DNA from: Synanceia verrucosa
Lineage: Eukaryota > Chordata > Actinopteri > Perciformes > Synanceiidae
Direction: 5' to 3'
Length of the DNA stretch: 64,000 nt
NCBI GenBank assembly: GCA_029721515.1
Contig: CM056563.1
Span: 12,808,454-12,872,453, forward strand
A model generated the notes under the pieces. That model was given only the letters and a program-made list of their open reading frames with translations, made no database searches and was not told the DNA's origin. Positions 1 through 11,671 of the stretch are shown here, piece by piece. Position numbers and translations under genes: made by a program. How positions within the stretch are numbered: position 1 is the first letter of the stretch; every line of letters begins with the position of its first letter.

Positions 1-480
1 CAGCAGTGGTACTTACAGCTTTAACTAACCTGTTAGTGGTAGGGACTCTCCTTCATGTAAGTAGTTAAATTCAAATGATCAAGTGTAGACAGCTGATGAA
101 AAAACAGGATTAAGTAGGACAGCCATTTTACAAGCACATGAAAAGTCATTTGTTCATCACAAACCTCCCAGCAAACATTTTATGTATGGCTGAATGTGAC
201 AGGCTTTTAATGATGTCTGTGACTGAGCCATAAATATTTCAGACAGTTCACTCCTGTAGACTGAGGGTCTAGCAAGTATCAAGAGCTTCAAAAGGAATAC
301 GGTTTCATTTAAAAGCTGCATACTTTCAGTATAAAGTTATTAAACGAAAACCGAGCTTCCTGATGCTCTCATCTATCAGGATTGGAGGATCAGTGACACA
401 TAAGCACTTAATAATAAAGAACACAATTCACATGAGCCAACATGCCTGAAGACAATAGTACCTGAATGCAACAACAAACA

Positions 481-550
481 AGGGCCTTCACCAAACTTGC
501 TGCAAGTTTGGGGACATTGAGATCCAACAGCGTGTAAGCTGTGAGGGCCC
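481..550. ncRNA. Cloverleaf-like structured element, copy 1
   Basis: Positions 481-490 can pair with 542-550 to close a domain of smaller hairpins. A perfect 9-bp hairpin with a 3-nt loop is at 491-511 (CCAAACTTG/CAAGTTTGG), a weak GGA...TCC hairpin at 512-525, and an ACAGC/GCTGT hairpin at 527-542. The same order of elements recurs at 1073-1133. I do not recognise the family; the strand of action is unknown because neither strand is clearly favoured by the G-U pairs. Confidence 0.35.
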
Positions 551-940
551 CTGGTAATGAATGAGAAGACAGAAAATGGTGAGACTTGCCTCAGGCTGAA
601 ACATGGCTACACTGAGACAGGGCCTCAGCCAGTCCCCCATGGCATCGCTACAGGGAGAAGAGAAATCTGGGTTTTAGCACCACAGCCACCAGCGACCCAG
701 AAGTTATGCAGCTGAACGATGCACTCGCCATGTACAGCTCATTAATAAAATGAATACACTGCTCACAGCCAAAAGGAAACATTTACCAAAATGTCTGCAC
801 ATATGCATGTTTATATTGATACTGTTCATCTTCAAGACAATAAAAGCACAATCACCATGTTTATAAATGGAGTACAAACCTGCTGATGTCTCTTTTCCCA
901 CTAATGTACCGCAAAGAAGAGTCTTACATTTTTGCCACAT

Positions 941-946
941 TTTATT
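941..946 (-). terminator. Candidate polyadenylation signal of znf207
   Basis: AATAAA on the minus strand, about 575 nt beyond the znf207 stop codon. It is one of several AT-rich candidates, so its use is unproven. Confidence 0.35.
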
Positions 947-1072
947 ATAATACAGTTTTACAACAATACATATACCACTTTATTTAGTACTTCAACTATT
1001 TAAGGTTATGGGAGTAATTCCACAATAAAACTAAGAACATGAAGCAGAATGAATGCAGAAACAGAATTTTGA

Positions 1073-1133
1073 AGCCCTCACCAAACAAAGTTGGGGACAC
1101 GAAGTCCAACAGCACTGCGTGCTGTGAAGGCCT
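1073..1133. ncRNA. Cloverleaf-like structured element, copy 2
   Basis: Diverged relative of the element at 481-550. Closing stem 1074-1080 with 1125-1131 (one mismatch), then CCAA/TTGG at 1081-1094, GGAC-ACGAA-GTCC at 1095-1107, and a strong ACAGCAC/GTGCTGT hairpin at 1109-1125. Shared primary sequence includes CACCAAAC, TTGGGGACA and TCCAACAGC. Hairpin 3 differs in sequence between the copies but pairs in both, which points to selection on structure. It lies in the putative znf207 3' UTR. Confidence 0.35.
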
Positions 1134-1519
1134 CACTGTTTAGCTTACAACAGAAATGTATTTCCATCAAACTTGCCTTGATAATTGGTGGGTACTGCCC
1201 ATGTAACTCCAGCGCCTTCACAACACTACGAACCATATCTACTACACTTCTACACACCTGAATGAAACATGAGAAGGAAAAAAGCCACAGAACAGAGATG
1301 GTTTCAAACTTGGTTAGGTACAGTGTAAATATTTCCCATGCGCTCTGTGATGCTTTTATAGCTCTTTTGTTTGCTGTTTATTCAGTGTCTCTTCCTCATA
1401 GCAGTAGAATAAACAGTATGTTGTGGTATTATAACACCAATACTGATTTGTCTACTAGCAGCTGAGGACATTAGAAAAGGGTTGAGTGTCCAAACCTATT
1501 GAAGAGAGGATGGCAGACT

Positions 1520-4500
1520 TCAGTAGTGGGCTCCAGGAGACATGACAGGCGGTCTCATACCCATTGGTGGCCGTGGAGGGGCTCCCTGGTACCCTGGGGG
1601 AACCACAGGAGGGGCCTGTCCATACGGAGGCAACGCTCCTGGCATGTAGCCGGGCATCCCCTGGGGTGGTCCACCATACTGGCCTGCAAAAACACGGGTT
1701 TGTTAGCTTTTAATACAGAAATCGAATGGATTTTACTGTATAACAACACTCCACACCCTTGCCAGTGGCTCGCCGAGGCTATAATTGTGCTGCATTCATG
1801 CCATGTGGAATGTATCGTGGCAAAGATTTCCATGTCACCAACTTACACCAAGTCTTCAAACCATCCATACAGTCACATGATTAGAGCTGATTGTGTGAGA
1901 ATTAAAGTAGTGTATATTCAGTGTAATACCTTAATATTTATATTTAGGTGTGAATACAATGAACAGCAAAGTTTGGCTGATGAGAGGCAACCACATTTGG
2001 TCAGTTTCCATATTTGATTCCCAGTCATAATTATAACTTTGACCATTTACAGGCCTGAAACCCCTAACTAGGACATGACATGAATGCAGCACTAGGCACA
2101 GTGGTGCTTCAAGCTAAATATTTAGAGCAGGATGCTAACATGCTCACAATGACAATGCTCTAGCATGCTGCTGCTCAGCAGTATCATGTCCGCTAACAAG
2201 CTAATATGTGCTATATATCACTAAATAGCAACAATTACATCTGAAGCTAGCATAGGAATGTCAGTTTTGCAGGTGAATTTGAAACTTTGACCTAATAGTG
2301 GTGCTATAAAAAAATGTCAGGGGATCAACAAAGTCATTAAGATTCATCCTCTACATCATCAATGCCTGGACAAAAGCTCAAGTATCTGCAAATACTTTAT
2401 ATAATAATGCCACTGTAGAGAGATTCTCACTGCTCTCTCTATAGTAGTTTATTACCAAACAACAGCTAAGAATCTGGTGTGATGAACAGATAGAATGTGA
2501 TGCTTTTCTGCACTAGAGGCAGGCAGTGGATACCAGGTATGGGATGCCTCATGCCAGGCTGCTGAGGAGCCATCATGGCACCCACAGGACCAACTGACAG
2601 TGTAGAAGCTGTGGTTGGGCCTTGGCAGACAACACTGCGCTGGTATCTCGGCAACTGAGCGCGCAGCTCTTCCTACAAGACAGAGAAAGCAAAGAGTAAT
2701 AATTTGACACTGAAAATCAGTGTCTCAACCAGGAGAAATAAACAAGAAAAGCAATTTAATGACTTTTATGTCAACAGGAAGTGAGACAGACTAGCTTGAT
2801 TAGCAGTTTTTTTTCTATGCTAATTACAGTTGCAGCTGGACTACTTACCAGTGAGACATCCTCATCAGGGTGGATCAACTTACTGGTTGCACTAGACGTG
2901 GTGAGGGTAGCAGGCTTACTGGTCACAGTAGAGGGAGGTTTGGAGACTGTACTGCTGCCAGCACTGGGGCTGGCCACAGCTACCGTGGCCTGAGTGTAGG
3001 CCGGGAATGTGGGCTTTGAGGGATCGGAGGAGGTAGAGGGGGGAGGGTGGGGAGACCCTGACTGTTGACTCTGAGGGGGACAGAAGAATACACATTAGGG
3101 ACTGCTGCTATTTCAATTTTACAGGGTGACACTTGTAGTCATACTCTGAGATTACTCCCATGACAGAGTTTATTCACATTTGTTTAATGCTTCTAATGAG
3201 ATATGATATGTTAGAATGTAACATAATATACCAGTAAAAGCATTGACTTTTACTGGTTTATCTTTGGCTAATGTTCAAGGTGATAAATTATGTCTCATGT
3301 TTTTCATTTTGAGCCCACTGACTGGGTCAAAAGTATAGGCATTACCATAGCAAATATACAATTCCTATTTGATTTGTGCTGTCTAATTTTGACAGTTTGT
3401 GAGTTTGTGAGCAGTGACTGACATCTGCTTGGGTTGATTTCATTTGCACACATACATAACTGATGTTAATGAGAGTGTAATCATATAAAGTATGACTCAA
3501 GTTAAAATTTGAATTTCATCAAGCCTGCAAGAAAACAAATCCAAAAGAGCATGCTTTGCTATACTGCCCTACAGCAGTTCAGCAATAAGACTTAAAACAC
3601 TAATCTGCAGTTCTTTTTGTTGAGGTGATTAAGCAAATGCCTCAGTAGCATTCTATAAATGCAGATTTGTAGCAAAAGAAAAAGCAAATCTAAGCATGTT
3701 AGACAATACATTTTTGAAAGTATTTTCAACCCCCGCAAATGGTTGAATTTCATAATGTACTGCTGAAATAGGTTTGGCAAATCAAATATAACCAATCTGC
3801 CCAAGTACTCAATAGCAGGCAAATGCAGTTGTTTGCATGCCTATTGTAAAGCTGCAGCTTGTCAGAATAGAGCAGGCAGATACTGCATACTTTAGGGGAG
3901 GCCGACTGAGAGTTTGCACTTGATGACCCTGCACTTGCACTTGCAACACGACTGCCCATCTGCAGCACAGGAAAACAGTAAAGAAATGTAAAAGAATGAA
4001 TGTGATTAAAACTGAATATTCATTTACAGCAATTGCTAAAGTCTATTTATGTCAGCCTGTGTGAAAGCAACTCAAACACCCCTGATTAAACAGGGGAGGG
4101 TAATGTTCTGAGTGCTGAGGGAGACCAAAATGATCTCATAAAGATTTTACCTGTCCAGCAATGGGGAAAAGAGGCTTTGCAACATCAGGCTGGGCTGAGG
4201 GGGCAGTGGCAGCAGGGACAGCAAGCCTAGTCAGCATGTTTGCAGCCGGGGGAACCTGAGTCATGTGTGTGATGCCTGGGCGGTGTCCCACAGGAGGAGG
4301 CATGCCTGGCACCAGCAGAACAAATCAATTACACAAGGGAACAAGTAAAGCATCAGCACAGCAATGTTACAAGTTATATACAACATTCATTTAAAAAAAA
4401 CAAAAAAAAAACATCAATTTTACATTACTAATTCATATCAAGGCAATGATGTGGGAATAACACAGAGCAGGGCAATACCTGGTGGCACACCTGGCATCAC

Positions 4501-5818
4501 TGGTGGTATCCCTGGACCTGGAGGCATCATCCCACCCATTGGTATCACCCTAAATACACAAAGACAGATACCCATGTTTAAAATGTCTTGATAGAATGAG
4601 GATGGGATTAATAAGAAATTAGTCCTAAATATTTACCCTGGATGCATTCCTGGCATTACAGGGGGCATTCCTGGCATCATTGACGGCACACCTGGCATCA
4701 TTGGAGGAATCCCTACAATCAAGAGAAACTCAAGTGTGTTAACACAGTTTTGATACTATACTTTACAAACATTATGACAACAGCACAGTGTTGCTTAGGA
4801 TTGGCTCAATAGTTGGCTTGTGGTAAAGCTACTGTTTCGTGCCTGAGTAGCTGCCCGGTGGTATCCCTGGAGCACCAGAGCCAGGAGGCACGCCAGGCTG
4901 GGTCATCGGGGGTATGTATCCTGCCTGAGGCTGGCCTGCAGGAGGCTGCTGGAAGGAGGGACCAGGCTCATCATCCTCATCGTACTCATCAGAGTCATCC
5001 TGATTCTGCTTTTTCTTCTGAGTCTCTGGAAATAGGGAACATGACAGTAATGAAGCCTCGAGAAAATCCATGACAAGACAGTACATTAATTTGATACCAA
5101 TACCTTGGTTCTTTTGTTCTAGCACTCTTCTTCTCTCTTCCATGTCTTTTTCAGGAATACCTTCCATGCCATATATTTCGAGCTCAATATCTGTTCTTCC
5201 AGGTATTGCATTAGGAACTCCATCAATTGTCTCTTTATGCACCTATGACACAGTGAGGTAATTCTAGTGTATAAACAAAGTATAAATTTTGCTTGAATTT
5301 ACGACGGTGGTTTTCCTCACCTGCATGCAGTGGATTGCAAGCCCGGGACCGGTGTACAGCTTTTTATGGCAGATGTGGCATTTAAAATGTTTGGCCTTCT
5401 GATGCTGAATGAGAATCTTTTCATCATCAAAATCTCTGTTACAGTACCTGAGGTTACGATTAGGAAAAAAACATTTTTTTCACAAAAACACCATGCTAAC
5501 AGCACATCACAGGGTATCAAAAACCAGTATCGTCTGGTGTACTATTCTGTCATATTATGGTCTGATGAGCTGTCAAACTAAAGCAACACAGACAAGTTCA
5601 ACATCTGGCATGCTGGTATATGAAGCCTGCTAACGTCACACGGTTGTCGCTATTATAAGAATCCCACAGTGCAGTTAACGTTAGCTTCATAAACACATGA
5701 TATGGCTATCTAACAGTCTGCATGCTCAGGTCTTGATAAGAACTTTAACACAAAATGAGAAAGATGGAAAAGGATACCAGCACCAAGGCTTCATTTGCTT
5801 CTTCTTCTTTCTCCCCAT
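1520..5818 (-). CDS. znf207: BUB3-interacting zinc finger protein ZNF207 (BuGZ)
   Basis: Microtubule- and Bub3-binding protein that stabilises Bub3 and supports kinetochore loading and spindle assembly. About 11 coding exons were read: 5778-5818, 5321-5447, 5104-5242, about 4843-5025, 4637-4712, 4479-4549, 4151-4305, 3891-3959, 2849-3070, 2534-2672, 1520-1683. The N-terminus MGRKKKKQMKPWCWYCNRDF with two C2H2 fingers is the ZNF207 signature. Then come an acidic stretch, MPG/PPG-rich repeats and the GLEBS-like Bub3 motif (SKLIHPDEDVSL joined to EELRAQLPRYQ), where the paired glutamates are kept. The C-terminus is rich in G, P, M and Y. Predicted length is about 461 aa, close to human. The exon ending near 4843 has no good GT donor in the required phase; a GC donor at 4842 or 4854 fits, so that junction is uncertain. 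Intron 1 looks U12-type. Confidence 0.95.
2085..2370. repeat. Dispersed teleost repeat in znf207 intron
   Basis: Contains the characteristic phrases GCTAACATGCT, TTTGACC, GGTGCTAT and GTCAGGGGATCA...AAAGTCATTAAGATTCATCCTCT of a very common fish interspersed family. Related copies appear at about 38085-38215 and 39910-40160 in this window. Recognised from general familiarity with fish genomes; the exact family name was not assigned. Confidence 0.65.
5448..5777 (-). other. znf207: Probable U12-type (GT-AG) intron 1 of znf207
   Basis: The donor on the minus strand reads TG|GTATCCTTTTCC, which matches the minor-spliceosome 5' site GTATCCTT. Near the 3' end there is a branch-like TTCCTAAT at 5466-5459, about 12 nt before the CAG acceptor, and no strong polypyrimidine tract directly before the AG. 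The junction restores the W-Y-C-N zinc finger sequence exactly. The branch site is one base short of the U12 consensus, so the call is likely but not certain. Confidence 0.7.
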
Positions 5819-6529
5819 GATTTCTGCACCGTCTGATTAACGCCTGCTAATCCAGTGGAGTGAAGCAAATACCGCTCCCTCCAGGGCAGAACTGAGGGAA
5901 TTCAAGATGGCGGCGGGTCCACACTCACAACCCACAACACACTGGGACATCAAGGCGCCCTCTGGTGGTCAAAACTATTCTTTGTCTGTTTGTACAACAG
6001 CCCTTATTTTTTGTACTTGAATCCTTTTGTGTGTTTGTTTTCATTACTACTAACGTCAAATGGACCTTCACATTTACCATTTTTCATCCATCCTGTGCTA
6101 ACGGTCCAATGTTGCTACTAACTTAACTTTACTTAAATACACACTTCAGGCCACTGCGAGTTAAATCACTTTAAAGGTATATTTGGTGTTTTTACACAGC
6201 CCTTTAAATGTTATAAAAGGTTAAAACTGGAAGATGAAATAAATGTCCCACGTATTTTTAAAGATAACGGTGTGGCCCTGGAACTGAGAAAGAAGACAAT
6301 ATCACAGTCGGAACACTATTGAGAACGGACACAGAAGACGCATGCGCGCAAGGCACATCATGAGAGCAGATATACTGCAGCTGTTGCACATGCGCTGTCA
6401 TAATTTTAATATCAGATACACTAACGTCAATAATATCTGTCCACCATCACAGCACAGCTAAACAACATAAATACGTCCTTTTCTGCCATTCTAACCGGCT
6501 GTTAGCTTGCTCCGTGCAGCGGTAGGATC
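5819..6529. promoter_or_regulatory. Bidirectional promoter znf207 / c17orf75
   Basis: Only about 0.7 kb separates the two divergent start codons. A YY1-like AAGATGGCGGCGG at 5903-5915 sits just upstream of znf207. A palindromic NRF1-like GCATGCGC core at about 6339-6348, with a second ACATGCGC near 6388-6395, sits upstream of c17orf75. This arrangement is typical of paired housekeeping genes. Assignment of the factors is by motif only. Confidence 0.7.
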
Positions 6530-9500
6530 ATGTTTACCTCCCAAACATCGTCCTTCCAGGATTCAATTGACGTGGAAGAGAGAGATGACTTTGACAACGA
6601 GGAAATTGCAGGATACAGCCAGAAAATTCAGCTGAACTGCTACTACACCATTTATCTTTACCAAGGCACAAGGTAATGGTCGATCTTGCTCAACCTAGTT
6701 TTTGTTTTCTGTAAGACAGTCCTGTCCTGTAAGACATGTCCACAGTGAAATGTTATCGTTCTTGTAATCTAATGTAATCATTTTATTATGTTATTCAATT
6801 ATCATCTAATTATGATTTATTATTTTTCTCTTGCTAACCAAATTCTTAATCTAACAGTACTATAATCCTGCAGGATATCACTCATGTCCTGAGTACAACC
6901 AGCTCCCTGGTGTATAAAGAGTGTTTCTTTCTGCATCACTGTTTTAATTAGTTTATGATTCTTACATCCTCTAATGCATTCTTTAGTTCTTCTAGTCCCT
7001 TGTTCCTGTACCTGCTGACAGTGACACTCATGCAGGCAAAACCAGAATGAAACCTTAAAAAACTAACCAGATGATGAGTAAACTGTCACTTGTCTTAGAT
7101 CTGAGGCTTCTGGGGAAAGTGTGGCATGGAACCAGAGACGAGCAGACTCCACAACCAGTCAGGAAGAATTTAGGTAACAAAGGAGACATCCGTCTACCTT
7201 CTCGTTGCTTTCGTGGTCGTTTCTCTTTGGCTTTCACTGTTATGCATTTCTGTACCCACGGGCTGCCACAGGACATCCAGTCAACATGGAATCAGTGCTG
7301 TTTTCATTCATGATTTTGGTTTTTGGTTTGATGCTGAGTTACATGGCCTTTAGGTCTCTCCAATCCAAATGTGTATCTGCTTCCATGTGTTGGCAAAAAG
7401 TGAATGAGATTTCCGTTGAATGTTGGCGTGAAACAACAAAATACATTTTGTCTGTGTATGTCTTTTTTTGACACCCACAGTAGGGTGGCACAGTTTCAGC
7501 TATGTAACTCTGTGGTGTTGTGTTGGGTTGTGTGGTTAATGCTCATCAGCTTTCTCCATCTGTTCTCCGTTGACTTGAGTGGCTTCCAAACTCCTCATGG
7601 ACTTTGCTCCTCTGCTCATATCGATACTGAATTTCTGCCCTGCCCACAGCCTGACACTGATCGACAGCAGCCTTCCATCAGAGGCGGAACCGGAGCTGCG
7701 GACCTACATTTCAAGAAGGCTGAGCAAAGGTGCCCTACTGGGAGGCATGGGTAACATTGCCACTGTGGAACTAAGGTACAACAATCTGTGATAAAACTGT
7801 ATTCCCTCACAACTATGCTGCATCAGTAAATGTTCCATACTAACTAAGAGGACCGCCAAGGCTTTATGACTAAAGAACTGAAGATCATGTTAATGCTTCT
7901 CAGACTGATGGATCACAGCTTTCAACATCATATTACCTGTTTGAATCCATCACATCAATACAATGAATTTAGCTGGAACTGAAGGTTTGGACCAAATGAG
8001 TTGGTCAACACAAATGTGTTGATAATTTACTCTTCCCAGCATCCCAGAGCAGGCAGTGGGCTGCTACTGCTGTCTGCTGGAGCAGGAAAGGTCTCCTGAA
8101 CAGCCTGATGCCGATGGAAACGGCTATGTCATCTGCTTTATGGGCGGCTCTGAGAAGGGACTGAACTTATATCCTTTGTTATCTGCTGCATGTTTCATGA
8201 AATCACCCTTAGTTATAAGCGTCATGCAGCATCCTGCATTGTTGTATTGCTTCTACATTGTTGTAACTTTGTACGAAAAAACAATCAATACTTCCATTCC
8301 TTAACCCAATACCCACGTTTAGATTAGAACTCGATAAATACGTCCAAGGCCTGCATAGCAGCCTGCAAACCCCAGAGGTATGTTAATGTAATAACAGTGT
8401 AATAAGGTTATATATTTGCCATTACATTATAAATGCAATATTTGTGTGTGTGTGTGTGTCAGCTGCAGAATCTTGAGACGGAGGTGCGTCCCTATCTGAG
8501 CAGGTGGTACGAGGAGTCTGTGATGCACATTTATCGGGTGGTGCAGCTGGTTCAGAGCAACATCAGCTTTTTGCTGCACGCTGTGAGTCAATTTTCCACC
8601 TCTCAAGTATGTCCAGTAAAAATAAAAGTGTATAGTTACTCGCTCCTGTCATGTCACAATGAGGTCTGAAGGGTTTTGTTAGCAAATTGTACTGGTTTGA
8701 GCCATAGCAAAAGGCCTCCGTAAGTTAAATACTGCAATATTTCATCAGTCTATACTATGTGTGTGTGTGTGTGTCAGATAATTATAATTATAAGTAATTA
8801 TACTCTGTATACAGGCGCTGAGTCACACTCATGTGGAGGTGAATAACTCAGATGAGAGGACAAAGGCAGATGTGTCCAGGTGAGTTAGATGACTGTCCCC
8901 TTAACCACACTATGTATCATATTTTTAGATCCTCAGATTACTAAAAAGGTAACAGCTCTGTTGTTTATTTTTACGCCATACAGAATGTAATTATCTGTTT
9001 GTTAGCTTTTGAATGTCTTTTGTATCCTGTTCCAGGTTCATCAAAGCAGCCAGTTTGCAGGGTCTGTCCCAACAAGACACTACAACAGCATCTCTGTGTA
9101 AAGCTATCTCAGAGGACACACACTCTGACCTGATCATAGACTGCGCCACTAGCCCACCCACACTCTCTAACACCAGTAAGTCATACATAAATGTGATGAG
9201 GATGGAATTATTTTGTATCTCTGTGCCATCTAAGAGTGTAATGATGTTTTCTCCCCAGTCAGCAATCGTTTCTGTGATGACTGGATTCAGGCTTTTCTAA
9301 ATGCTGCAGAACGTTGCAATCCATTCCTGCTCAGACAGATTCTGGAGAACTTCAAACTTAAGGTGAGAAAACATAGACAGACTGTAACAGGGTCACAGTG
9401 AGGCTGTTTGTCATTGTCAACTTATTGCTTTTTTTCGCAAAGCATACTTTCTAATTCCTTTCCTTCCTCCATTGTGGATTTCTTTCATGATTAAACCCTG

Positions 9501-9955
9501 AAAAACATATTGATGGAATAAGTTTTTGTTCATAGAAAAATGAAATAATCTTTCTATAATATAGAATACTTGTATGCTTCAAAGGTGTGTGTGTGTGAGA
9601 GTGTGTGTGTAAAGTCATGTTCTCAGTTCCTCTTGGCAAATACAGTACCAGCCTTTTTATTACACTGCCACCTCTGTCTTTGATCCAGATTGCTTCCTCT
9701 TTCGTTGTTTCCTCCTCCCTATCAACTACCGCTCACACTCCGCAGGCCATCCAGGACATGAACAGCCTGAAGCGTTTTGTGCGACAGGCAGAGATGAGTC
9801 ACTACGCCCTATTTCGCTGCTGCCAGTTCCTGCAGGGCTGCGGAAACGGGGATGTGTTGCTGCAGAATGCCAGGGCGGAGCACAGCGACCTGCCAGAAGC
9901 CTGCAGCATCATCACTGTCCTGGAGGAGTTCCTCCAGGAACAATCCCAGGCCTGA
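6530..9955 (+). CDS. c17orf75: Njmu-R1 / C17orf75 homologue
   Basis: Subunit reported with WDR11 and FAM91A1 in a complex that helps capture endosome-derived vesicles at the trans-Golgi. Ten exons: 6530-6672, 7099-7173, 7650-7775, 8040-8168, 8317-8377, 8463-8582, 8815-8879, 9036-9175, 9259-9362, 9746-9955, giving 390 aa (human about 396). Diagnostic stretches include SLPSEAEPELRTYISRRLSK, VICFMGGSEKGLNL, LELDKYVQGL, SRFIKAASLQGL, NRFCDDWIQAFLNAAE and AIQDMNSLKRFVRQAEMSHY. No signal peptide or membrane segment is seen. The start is the first ATG of exon 1, with a poorly conserved N-terminus as in mammals. Intron 4 is AT-AC. The gene is divergent from znf207, as in human. Confidence 0.96.
8169..8316 (+). 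other. c17orf75: U12-type AT-AC intron of c17orf75
   Basis: The intron begins AACTT|ATATCCTTTG, a perfect U12 AT-AC donor. It contains TTCCTTAAC at 8297-8305, the consensus U12 branch site, and ends CCCAC|GTTTAG, 12 nt after the branch adenosine. Only this AC acceptor gives the conserved protein junction GLNL-FRLELDKY. A GT-AG reading does not restore the frame with conserved sequence. The length is 148 bp. Confidence 0.93.
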
Positions 9956-11671
9956 TCCCTTTATGATACCCATCTCCAGTTGTGGGGAGTGTTGCTGGTA
10001 AGCCAGTCTGCTCCCCCAACCACACAGCAGATAACCTGTAGAATTCCAGACCTAGCACTACATCCAACATTCAGCATCGGTTTACCAGATGAAAAAAATA
10101 GTAGCTGGAAACTTTTGAATCTCCCAAATGTTGTGGCAGATTTAAATGCATGCATTATAAAACTTTTGTTTTCTGTACTGCCCCACCACTAAAAAGAGGT
10201 GGTCAGATCTGGAATATGTACTGTAAAACACTGACATTCGGCTTCCTTCGACCATTGTTTCCTTGGGGCTAATAATAATAATTTATTGACTCTGTAACAT
10301 CACTGCAGGGTTGTTTACTAATTGGAAATGAAAGTAGAAATTAATTAACAATGACCTCAGTGTGATAGAGTGGCATTTTTGTGTAGCGTGAGTGTATGTA
10401 ACAATACTTTGAACCAAATATTATTAATAGCATTTTGCTAATTGACAATGATTACAACACGGAACTTATCCAAAGTGGAATCGTCTATTTCATGTGCAAA
10501 TATCATTGCTATTATTTTGTATTTTAGTTGATTATATTAGTTTTTCTGTGAGAAGAATCACATTGAGAATGCACAAATCACTTTTATGCATTACTTGTTA
10601 CATAGGCCCTGTTTGTGCTTACATTTCAACCCAGTACCTGCACTAAAACATCATTTGTCTCATGAATACTGCTACTGTATGTATGTATGTATGTTTGTCT
10701 ATCAAGTGATATTGAATGTGAGCTTACTCAATCTCTGTGAATACAGTGTTGTATATATGATGTAACTTTGGGATATAATTTTCTGTTTACAAAAATCTTA
10801 ATTGCATTGACCAGCTAGACTTCATGAGAACAAAACAAGCACTATGTGCCCTGTCACTCATTGCATTTACTAAGCATTTGTTTAGTTTCTGCAAAATTAA
10901 TACCCACAGAAGAAAATGTTCTAAAGAAAAGAAATTAAAATGTAGTGGAGCAGATGACAAATAAGTAAAATGCCCACAGTAAATGTTGGCATGTTTTATT
11001 TTCCTTTCATTGTGTACCTACAACGTGTTTTTTACAAGTTGGACCTTATTTCTGGGATAAAATACAGCCATTTACTCACCCATTTCACTTCAGAGTCATT
11101 TGGAGTATTTCCGACAATATTTGGATTTGACGATATCCATTTAACTTGACCATTTCTCAAATAACAGATGTTTAATAAGATGCTACACTATTACTATTCT
11201 CATTTGAGTCGTGAGTTGTCTGTAACCTGAGAAAATTCAATCAAAAAACCCATTCAAACCAGTCCAAAGTGTCTAACAGCAATATGGTTGGTGGAGTATA
11301 CATTTAAACTGTGAAGCAGATGACATGTAAATGAGTCATTTTTCTGTTGTGGACCATAGTGTGACTGCCCCACGGTGTGTGTATGTGTTGACATTTTCTG
11401 TACAGCGTGTTCTCTATAGTTATAAATGACTACTTTGTTCTTGGTCTTGTATAGAAGGAGCTGAAATAAACACCACAGGTGAATCTATTTGTTGTGTTTG
11501 TGCATGTTGTCTAACATACAAAAGGTTAAACACTGATGACAAACATCCCTCTTTTATACATACAGTTTGGTTTGCTCAGGAAGATAAACACAAAGCTACA
11601 TATTAGGCAGCAATAGTCTTCTATGCCAGGTCCTGCTAACCTCCAATCTATCGATCGTATCCAAACAGACC
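9956..11671 (+). other. c17orf75 3' UTR and intergenic gap
   Basis: AT-rich with no supported ORF. An AATAAA at 11465-11470, preceded by GAAGGAGCTG and followed by a GT-rich stretch, is the best polyadenylation signal for c17orf75; this implies a long 3' UTR of about 1.5 kb. The remaining 0.2 kb runs into the 3' end of the convergent PH-domain gene. Confidence 0.55.

Larger units (their letters stand above)
1..1519 (-). other. znf207 3' UTR and downstream flank
   Basis: No convincing coding exon was found here. A minus-strand AATAAA (941-946) could end the znf207 transcript, which would give a 3' UTR of roughly 0.6 kb. Two related structured elements (481-550 and 1073-1133) lie inside or just beyond this UTR and are listed separately. 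Confidence 0.55.

Noticed and set aside
1499..2017. A 172-codon plus-strand frame.
   Set aside because: It overlaps the last znf207 exon in antisense and then runs through intron; no conserved protein is recognisable.
8056..8304. An open frame running through the c17orf75 AT-AC intron could be read as coding.
   Set aside because: Conserved protein stops at 8168 and resumes at 8317, and the intron has full U12 signals.
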